DNA of 7,030 nucleotides. Source: Bacteroidales bacterium UBA1757. Its GTDB lineage: Bacteria > Bacteroidota > Bacteroidia > Bacteroidales > UBA1402. The notes beneath the pieces are model-generated. The model searched no databases. It worked only from the letters and a program-made list of their open reading frames with translations, and was not told the DNA's origin. Made by a program: the position numbers and the translations under genes. Location: assembly GCA_002315625.1 (NCBI GenBank), contig DCHH01000120.1, positions 3,765 to 10,794 on the forward strand. The letters are read 5' to 3'. Below, piece by piece: positions 1-5,609 of this stretch; the stretch's first letter is position 1; every line of letters begins with the position of its first letter.

Positions 1-2
1 GT

Positions 3-1619
3 GAGCGTTACAACGATGGCGTGGGACTTTCCTTCTCCATCTTCTGGCTGTTCCTGTATGTCTTCATTAACCTGACGAGTGTGTCGTGGCTGGGTGCTCT
101 GGCCATCAAGCAGATTCTTGGCCTGCCCACAATCCAGGGAGTGTTCCTTGGAATGAGTGTTGACTGGGTGACGTTCAGCATCATTATTCTGTTGTTCCTC
201 ATAGCAGGTATCTATTCGATTTACGGAGGTCTGGCTTCCGTGGCATGGACCGACGTGTTGCAAGTCACGTTCCTTGTCGGCGGTGGTCTGATTACAGCAT
301 ACGCCGCTCTGGCCGTTCTGGCTCCCCATCTTGGTGCTGACGGTGCTCTTGGTGCTCTTGCCGCTGTCTATGACAAACTGCAGTCTATCCCCGGCGACAC
401 CCACTTCCATCTGGTAGTGGAGCGCAATGCTGACCTCTATCCTGTGCTGCAAGGTACTGCTACCCAGGCTGCTGACCCGTACTTCACCATTCCTGGCATC
501 GTTGTAATCGTCGGTGCTCTGTGGCTGACCAACACCGGTTACTGGGGCTTCAACCAGTACATCATCCAAAAAGGTCTGGCTGCCAAGAGTCTGTCGGAAG
601 CCAAGAAGGGTCTTATCTTCGCCGCTTTCCTGAAGATTTTGATTCCGTTCATCGTCTGTATCCCCGGTGTGTGCGCATACCTTATCTGGAACGATCCCAC
701 TTTGCATGCACAGCTTTCCGATGCCGGCAGCCTGCATGGTATGATTACCCGCAGTGATGATGCCTATCCTTTCCTGATTCACAATTTCACCCCGATTTTT
801 GTGAAGGGTCTGTCGTTTGCTGCCCTGACAGCCGCCGTTATTTCTTCTCTTGCTTCGATGTTTAACTCGACTTCTACCATCTTCACGATGGATGTCTATA
901 AGAAGTTCATCAACAAGAAAGCTACTGATACCAACCTCGTTCATGTCGGTCGTCTGACTTCGGTTGTCGCCCTGATTATTGCCCTGATTGCCGTTTATCC
1001 TATCATGGGTGGTGCAGATCAGGCCTTCCAGATTATTCAGGAGTATTCGGGTTTCGTCTATCCGGGTATCGTCGTCATCTTCGGACTTGGTCTGCTGTGG
1101 AAGCGTTCGTCTGGTACGGCTGCCATTGTGGCTGCTCTCGGTACGTTCGTATTCAGCATCCTCTTCAAGTTCATTATGCCGAGCACTCCGTTCCTGCTTC
1201 GTATGGGCTATGTGTTCATGGCTCTGGTTGCTTTGTTCATCCCGCTTTCACTCCGCAGCAAGAAGGCTGTCGAGGCTGACGCTATGGACGAACACACTGT
1301 CACGACTCAGATGATGTGGAGCCGTATCCTCACTTGGAGCGGTATTGCTTGCGCTGTCCTTGGCCTTATCGCCAAGATTGCATGGTGGTGCGGCGGACAT
1401 CTTGCCTCCCTCCAGTTCTACGGCTTCGAGGCTATCTTCTTCCTCGCCGCTATGTTCATTGTGCTGGGTATCTACCTGCGCTCGAACGCTATGGACACTG
1501 TCAAGGATCCGAAGGCTGTCGCTGTCGATTTGTCACTGTTCCACACCGACCGCGGTTTCAACATCGGTGCACTGTGCATCATCGCCCTTCTGGCTATCCT
1601 TTACATTTCTTTGTGGTAA
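3..1619 (+). CDS. Sodium/sugar symporter of the SSS family (vSGLT-like), 5'-truncated; probable L-arabinose importer
   Basis: This inner-membrane transporter couples Na+ entry to sugar uptake. The frame is open to the window edge, giving 538 visible residues from nt 3. The first residues (ERYND) align with about residue 120 of vSGLT, so roughly 120 N-terminal residues are missing, including the first core helices. The GTG at nt 21 is internal and is not the start. Compared from memory with vSGLT, the key residues are kept: Asn177, Tyr180 and Trp181 (vSGLT N260, Y263, W264) next to the YWGFNQYIIQ motif, Lys211 (K294), the Na+-site serines 281-282 in SSLASM (S364/S365), and Gln346 in IIQEY (Q428). 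The C-terminus (HTDRGFNIG, then a last helix) also matches. Unlike vSGLT it has a longer loop near residues 104-161 and two extra predicted helices near residues 441-462 and 473-491. Substrate is inferred from the ara genes downstream; D-xylose or galactose is possible. Confidence 0.93.
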   Translation, partial: ERYNDGVGLSFSIFWLFLYVFINLTSVSWLGALAIKQILGLPTIQGVFLGMSVDWVTFSIIILLFLIAGIYSIYGGLASVAWTDVLQVTFLVGGGLITAYAALAVLAPHLGADGALGALAAVYDKLQSIPGDTHFHLVVERNADLYPVLQGTATQAADPYFTIPGIVVIVGALWLTNTGYWGFNQYIIQKGLAAKSLSEAKKGLIFAAFLKILIPFIVCIPGVCAYLIWNDPTLHAQLSDAGSLHGMITRSDDAYPFLIHNFTPIFVKGLSFAALTAAVISSLASMFNSTSTIFTMDVYKKFINKKATDTNLVHVGRLTSVVALIIALIAVYPIMGGADQAFQIIQEYSGFVYPGIVVIFGLGLLWKRSSGTAAIVAALGTFVFSILFKFIMPSTPFLLRMGYVFMALVALFIPLSLRSKKAVEADAMDEHTVTTQMMWSRILTWSGIACAVLGLIAKIAWWCGGHLASLQFYGFEAIFFLAAMFIVLGIYLRSNAMDTVKDPKAVAVDLSLFHTDRGFNIGALCIIALLAILYISLW

Positions 1620-1626
1620 ACATATT

Positions 1627-1664
1627 GGGCATCCGGTTCAAATGGCCGGATGCCCGGTTTTATA
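1627..1664 (+). terminator. Rho-independent terminator or attenuator between the symporter gene and araD
   Basis: A perfect 10-bp inverted repeat pairs GGGCATCCGG (1627-1636) with CCGGATGCCC (1646-1655). The 9-base loop can be shortened by two G-U pairs. The 3' arm is followed by GG and a short T-rich tail (TTTTATAT, 1658-1665). The stem starts 7 bases after the symporter stop codon and ends 18 bases before the araD ATG, so it fills most of the 54-base spacer. The stem is strong but the T-run is short and interrupted, so partial read-through into araD is plausible. It could equally be an mRNA 3'-end stabiliser or processing site. Confidence 0.82.
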
Positions 1665-1673
1665 TACAATAGA

Positions 1674-2366
1674 ATGTTAGAAGAGTTAAAGGAAAAAGTT
1701 TTTCATGCCAATCTGGACCTTGTAAAGCAAGGACTGGTCATCTTTACCTGGGGCAATGTCTCAGGTATTGACCGTGAGAAGGGACTGGTAGTAATCAAGC
1801 CGAGCGGCGTCAGCTACGATGTCATGAAGGCCTCAGACATGGTTGTGGTCGATCTTGAGACGGGCAAGACTGTTGAAGGAGAACTCAATCCGTCGAGCGA
1901 CACCCCAACACACCTTGTATTATATAGAGCGTTCCCGAACATAAAGGGAATCGTCCATACCCACTCGACATATGCCACGGCTTTTGCCCAGGCAGGCCGT
2001 TGCATTCCAAACATCGGTACAACCCATGCTGACTATTTCTACAAGGATATCCCGTGTACGCGTGATATGGTTGCATCGGAAATGGAAGAGTATGAGAAGG
2101 AAACAGGTACTGTAATTGTCGAGGCGTTCAAAGATGTAAATCCCGACCATACCCCCGGTGTGCTGGTCAAGAACCACGGACCGTTCTCATGGGGTACGTC
2201 GCCCGACAATGCTGTTTATAATGCCAAGGTGATGGAACAGTGTGCCAAGATGGCCTTCATCTCGTTTACACTTAATCCGGAAACTACGATGAATCCCCTT
2301 CTGGTCGAGAAACATTATATGCGAAAACATGGACCGAATGCATATTACGGTCAAAAAAGGAAATAA
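1674..2366 (+). CDS. araD: L-ribulose-5-phosphate 4-epimerase
   Basis: This cytoplasmic, metal-dependent class II aldolase-family enzyme converts L-ribulose-5-phosphate to D-xylulose-5-phosphate by retro-aldol cleavage and rejoining. The protein has 230 residues; E. coli AraD has 231 and aligns almost without gaps. Visible family residues are Asn28 in TWGNVS, Lys42 in IKPSG, the phosphate-site segment SSDTPTH with Asp76, zinc ligands His95 and His97 (HTHS) and His168 (NHGP), Asp120 in THADYF, and the C-terminal Tyr225 in YYGQ, equivalent to E. coli Y229. The ATG at 1674 is chosen because the protein then begins MLEELKEKV, as in E. coli (MLEDLKRQV). An in-frame ATG at 1650 would add eight residues but lies in the terminator stem. 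No Shine-Dalgarno sequence precedes it. It is the first of four closely spaced genes. Confidence 0.97.
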   Translation: MLEELKEKVFHANLDLVKQGLVIFTWGNVSGIDREKGLVVIKPSGVSYDVMKASDMVVVDLETGKTVEGELNPSSDTPTHLVLYRAFPNIKGIVHTHSTYATAFAQAGRCIPNIGTTHADYFYKDIPCTRDMVASEMEEYEKETGTVIVEAFKDVNPDHTPGVLVKNHGPFSWGTSPDNAVYNAKVMEQCAKMAFISFTLNPETTMNPLLVEKHYMRKHGPNAYYGQKRK

Positions 2367-2383
2367 TAATTAAATAATTGATT
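2367..2383 (+). promoter_or_regulatory. araA: A/T-only araA leader without Shine-Dalgarno
   Basis: The 17 bases between the araD stop and the araA ATG are almost entirely A and T and contain no AGGAGG-like element. This is typical of Bacteroidota, where A/T-rich unstructured leaders support initiation. It holds the in-frame TTG at 2378, which would add only two residues and is less likely than the ATG at 2384. No TAnnTTTG-type promoter element is visible. Confidence 0.45.
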
Positions 2384-3925
2384 ATGAGCGCATTTGACAA
2401 TTTTGAAATTTGGTGGGTTACAGGTGCCCAGCTGTTATACGGAGGTGATGCCGTCGTGGCTGTAGATGGTCACTCCAAAGAAATGGTTGATGGTCTGAAC
2501 CGTTCAGGCAATATACCTGTCAAGATAGTCTATAAAGGTACTGCCAATTCGAGCCGCGAGGTTGAAGCCATTATGAAGGCTGCCAACAACGAGGAAAAGT
2601 GTATCGGTATCATTACATGGATGCACACTTTCTCACCGGCCAAGATGTGGATTCACGGTCTGCAGTCACTCCGCAAGCCGCTGCTCCATTTCCATACCCA
2701 GTACAATGCCGAAATCCCCTGGGATACGATGGACATGGATTTCATGAACCTCAACCAGAGTGCCCACGGCGACCGCGAGTTCGGACATATCTGTGCCCGT
2801 ATGCGTCTGCATCGCAAAGTGGTTGTCGGCCATTGGAAAGACGTTGAGGCTCAGAAGCATATAGCTGTGTGGGCCCGCGTGGCTGCCGCATGGGCTGATG
2901 CCCAGGATATGCTGATTCTCCGTTTCGGCGACCAGATGAACAATGTGGCCGTGACCGACGGTGACAAGGTTTCTGCCGAGCAGGTGATGGGCTATCATGT
3001 TGATTATACCCCCGTCAGCGAGCTGATGGAATACTTCAAGAAAGTTTCCGACTCAGAAGTGGATGCCCTTGTCAGTGAATACCATAAACTCTATGAATGT
3101 GGTGCCGACATTCTCGACAAGAATTCTGTGGCATATAAAAAGGTGTGGAATGCAGCAAAGGCTGAACTTGCCCTGCGTGCCATCCTGAAAGCCAAGGGTG
3201 CCAAGGGTTTCACCACAAACTTCGACGACCTGGGAACAGACGACATCAAGAGCGACAAGTTTGTCGGATTTGATCAGATTCCGGGACTCGCCTCACAGCG
3301 CCTCATGGCCGAAGGTTATGGTTTCGGTGCTGAAGGTGACTGGAAATCGGCCGCTCTGTACCGCACTGTTTGGTTCATGACCCAGGGCATGCCTACCGGA
3401 TGTTCTTTCCTGGAGGACTATACCCTCAACTTCGACGGTGCCCGCAGCAGTATTCTGCAAGCCCACATGTTGGAAATCTGTCCCCTCATCGCCGCCAACA
3501 AGCCGCGTCTGGAGGTTCATTTCCTGGGCATTGGTATCCGCAAGGAACAGACTGCCCGCCTGGTGTTCACCAGCAAGGTCGGCAAGGGCGTAACAGCTAC
3601 AGTTGTTGATATGGGCAACCGTTTCCGCCTGATTGTCAACGATGTTGAGTGTATCAAGCCCAAGCCCCTTCCCAAACTGCCAGTGGCTTCCGCCCTGTGG
3701 ATTCCCGCTCCCGACTTCAAGACTGGTGCCGGCGCATGGATTCTGGCCGGTGGTACTCACCACAGCTGTTTCTCGTACGACATCACCCCGGAATTCTGGC
3801 AGGACTATGCTGAAATCGCCGGTATGGAAATGGTTCACATCAACGAGAAGACCACTATCGAGGATTTCAAGAAGGAACTTCGCATGAATGAGGTCTATTA
3901 TCTGCTCAACAAGTCACTCTGCTAA
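2384..3925 (+). CDS. araA: L-arabinose isomerase
   Basis: This cytoplasmic Mn2+-dependent isomerase interconverts L-arabinose and L-ribulose, the first catabolic step. The protein has 513 residues from the ATG at 2384 (E. coli AraA has 500). The N-terminus (WWVTGAQLLYG) and segments such as TWMHTFSPAKMW and RFGDQMNNVAVTDGDK are family hallmarks. The four metal/catalytic residues are present: Glu317 in AEGDWK, Glu344 in LEDYT, His361 in AHMLE and His460 in GGTHHSCFS (E. coli E306, E333, H350, H450). The C-terminus ends with the conserved ELRMNEVYY. Compared with E. coli there is an insertion of about ten residues between FDDL and QIPGLASQR (residues 284-297), shortly before the first catalytic Glu. 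The gene starts 17 bases after araD and ends two bases before araB, so co-translation or coupling with araB is likely. Confidence 0.98.
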   Translation: MSAFDNFEIWWVTGAQLLYGGDAVVAVDGHSKEMVDGLNRSGNIPVKIVYKGTANSSREVEAIMKAANNEEKCIGIITWMHTFSPAKMWIHGLQSLRKPLLHFHTQYNAEIPWDTMDMDFMNLNQSAHGDREFGHICARMRLHRKVVVGHWKDVEAQKHIAVWARVAAAWADAQDMLILRFGDQMNNVAVTDGDKVSAEQVMGYHVDYTPVSELMEYFKKVSDSEVDALVSEYHKLYECGADILDKNSVAYKKVWNAAKAELALRAILKAKGAKGFTTNFDDLGTDDIKSDKFVGFDQIPGLASQRLMAEGYGFGAEGDWKSAALYRTVWFMTQGMPTGCSFLEDYTLNFDGARSSILQAHMLEICPLIAANKPRLEVHFLGIGIRKEQTARLVFTSKVGKGVTATVVDMGNRFRLIVNDVECIKPKPLPKLPVASALWIPAPDFKTGAGAWILAGGTHHSCFSYDITPEFWQDYAEIAGMEMVHINEKTTIEDFKKELRMNEVYYLLNKSLC

Positions 3926-3927
3926 TT

Positions 3928-5592
3928 ATGAAACAATACGTTATAGGACTGGATTACGGCTCTGACTCCTGCCGTGCACTGATTGTGGATGCACAGACTG
4001 GCGAGGAACTGGCTTCAGGTGTGCGCTACTATCCGCGCTGGAAGGCGGGCAAGTACTGCAATCCACTTATCAACCAGTATCGCCAGCATCCGAAGGACTA
4101 CGTCGAGTGCCTTGAAGGTGCCGTCAAGGAAGCCCTCTCAAAGTGTGCTCCCGAAGTGGCCGGACAGGTCGTAGGCATGGCTTTCGATACTACCGGCTCG
4201 ACCCCCGTGTTCACTGATGCCGAAGGTACCCCTCTTTCTCTGCTTCCCGGTTTCGAGGAGAATCCGAATGCAATGTTCGTCCTCTGGAAGGATCACACCG
4301 CCATTCAGGAGGCTGACGAGATCAACGCCGTTTCCAAGAACTGGCCGACCGATTACACCGCTTACGAAGGTGGTATCTATTCTTCTGAGTGGTTCTGGGC
4401 CAAGGCTCTCCATGTACTTCGCGAAGACCCGGCCGTCCGCAAGGCTGCCGTTTCCATCGTAGAGCATTGCGACTGGCTGCCCGCTCTTCTTTGCGGCAAT
4501 ACCAAGCCTACAGAGATCAAGCGCAGCCGTTGTGCCGCAGGTCATAAGGCTATGTGGCTGGAAAAATGGGGAGGTCTGCCCGAAGAGGAGTACCTCACCA
4601 CAATCGACCCGCTGCTGAAACCATTTGCACATATATTCAAGGATACCTATACCAGCGATACCCGCGTGGGCTATCTTACACAGGAATGGGCTGACCGTCT
4701 AGGACTTACCACCAATGTCGCTGTCGGCGTAGGTGCATTCGACTGCCACATGGGTGCTGTCGGTGCCGGTGTGACTGCCCATACACTCGTCTGTGTGATT
4801 GGTACTTCCACCTGCGACATCATGGTGGCTCCCTACGAAGAGGTGGGCGACAAGCTTATCCCGGGCATCTGCGGTCAGGTTGACGGCTCCGTCATCCCCG
4901 GCATGATTGGTCTTGAAGCCGGTCAGTCGGCTTTCGGTGATGTGTATGCATGGTTCCGCCGCGTGCTGGAGTTCCCGCTTCATAACATTTTGGCAGACAG
5001 TACTCTTATCGACGAGGAGACCAAGGCTAAGCTCATTCAGGAGGTCAGTGACAAGATTATCCCGACTCTGAGAGCCAAGGCCCTGCAGATTCCCCTTGAG
5101 AAGCGTGCCCTGCTGGCTACCGACTGGATGAACGGCCGTCGTACTCCAGATGCAAACCAGTTGCTGAAGGGTACCATTACCGGTATCACCCTTGGTACTG
5201 ATGCCACACAAATCTACACTGCGCTGGTTGAAGCCACCGTCTATGGAACTAAGGCCATTGTCGATCGTTTCCGTGAGAACGGCGTACGCATCGACAATGT
5301 AATCGGTATCGGCGGTATCTCGCTCAAGAGTCCGTTCGTGATGCAGACAATGTCAGATGTTCTGGGTATGCCCATCAAGGTTTGCAATACCGACCAGGCT
5401 TGCGCTCTTGGTGCTGCTATGTTTGCTGCTACCGCTGCAGGTATCTATGAGAAGGTTGAGGATGCAATTGCCGCCATGAACTCAGGCTTTGCCAAGGAAT
5501 ATTTCCCCAACGAGGACAATGCCCCCGCATACGCTGAACTCTATGCCAAGTATCTTAGACTGGGTGAACTGACAGAAAAAGAAATGTTTTAA
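3928..5592 (+). CDS. araB: L-ribulokinase, FGGY carbohydrate kinase family
   Basis: This cytoplasmic kinase phosphorylates L-ribulose with ATP to L-ribulose-5-phosphate, the AraD substrate. The protein has 554 residues (E. coli AraB 566). The N-terminal FGGY domain opens with the phosphate-binding segment GLDYGSDS (residues 7-14), followed by MAFDTTGSTPV (84-94) and LWKDHTA (119-125). The catalytic base is Asp272 in GAFDCHMGAVGAG, and IGTSTCDI (291-298) matches AraB closely. The C-terminal domain has GICGQVDGSVIPG, GLEAGQSAFGD, DWMNGRRTPDAN and the nucleotide-site segment GIGGIS.KS (460-468), then TDQACALGAA. These AraB-specific blocks distinguish it from xylulokinase and rhamnulokinase. The start ATG lies two bases after the araA stop; no Shine-Dalgarno is visible, which suggests translational coupling. 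A 17-base gap leads to the transketolase gene. Confidence 0.98.
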   Translation: MKQYVIGLDYGSDSCRALIVDAQTGEELASGVRYYPRWKAGKYCNPLINQYRQHPKDYVECLEGAVKEALSKCAPEVAGQVVGMAFDTTGSTPVFTDAEGTPLSLLPGFEENPNAMFVLWKDHTAIQEADEINAVSKNWPTDYTAYEGGIYSSEWFWAKALHVLREDPAVRKAAVSIVEHCDWLPALLCGNTKPTEIKRSRCAAGHKAMWLEKWGGLPEEEYLTTIDPLLKPFAHIFKDTYTSDTRVGYLTQEWADRLGLTTNVAVGVGAFDCHMGAVGAGVTAHTLVCVIGTSTCDIMVAPYEEVGDKLIPGICGQVDGSVIPGMIGLEAGQSAFGDVYAWFRRVLEFPLHNILADSTLIDEETKAKLIQEVSDKIIPTLRAKALQIPLEKRALLATDWMNGRRTPDANQLLKGTITGITLGTDATQIYTALVEATVYGTKAIVDRFRENGVRIDNVIGIGGISLKSPFVMQTMSDVLGMPIKVCNTDQACALGAAMFAATAAGIYEKVEDAIAAMNSGFAKEYFPNEDNAPAYAELYAKYLRLGELTEKEMF

Positions 5593-5609
5593 CTCCAATA
5601 TTGTTTTTT
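5593..5609 (+). promoter_or_regulatory. tkt: Short tkt leader with T-run and no Shine-Dalgarno
   Basis: The 17-base araB-tkt spacer ends in six T residues directly before the ATG at 5610. It has no purine-rich ribosome-binding element, no hairpin and no recognisable promoter, so tkt is probably transcribed with araB. The T-run has no stem before it and is not a terminator. Confidence 0.4.

Noticed and set aside
21..23. GTG as the start of the symporter gene
   Set aside because: The frame is open upstream to the edge and those residues (ERYNDG) fit the family's sequence before this helix, so the gene begins outside the window.
988..1314. Plus-strand 108-codon frame rich in Ser and Arg
   Set aside because: It is an out-of-frame shadow of the symporter; the composition is what a shifted reading of hydrophobic helices gives.
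1605..1673. Possible Bacteroidota promoter for araD, because TTTG occurs near 1609
   Set aside because: No TAnnTTTG element follows at suitable spacing, and the region is occupied by the hairpin.
2378..2383. TTG start for araA
   Set aside because: It would add only Met-Ile before the ATG at 2384, which gives the family-like N-terminus; TTG is also a rarer start.
3293..3838. Long open frame of 181 codons on the minus strand
   Set aside because: It lies wholly inside araA, whose match to isomerases is end-to-end. The antisense translation has no recognisable domain and is a by-product of codon bias.
4138..5211. Minus-strand open frames of 164 and 170 codons
   Set aside because: Both are antisense to araB, with no spacer, no recognisable family and no matching neighbours on that strand.
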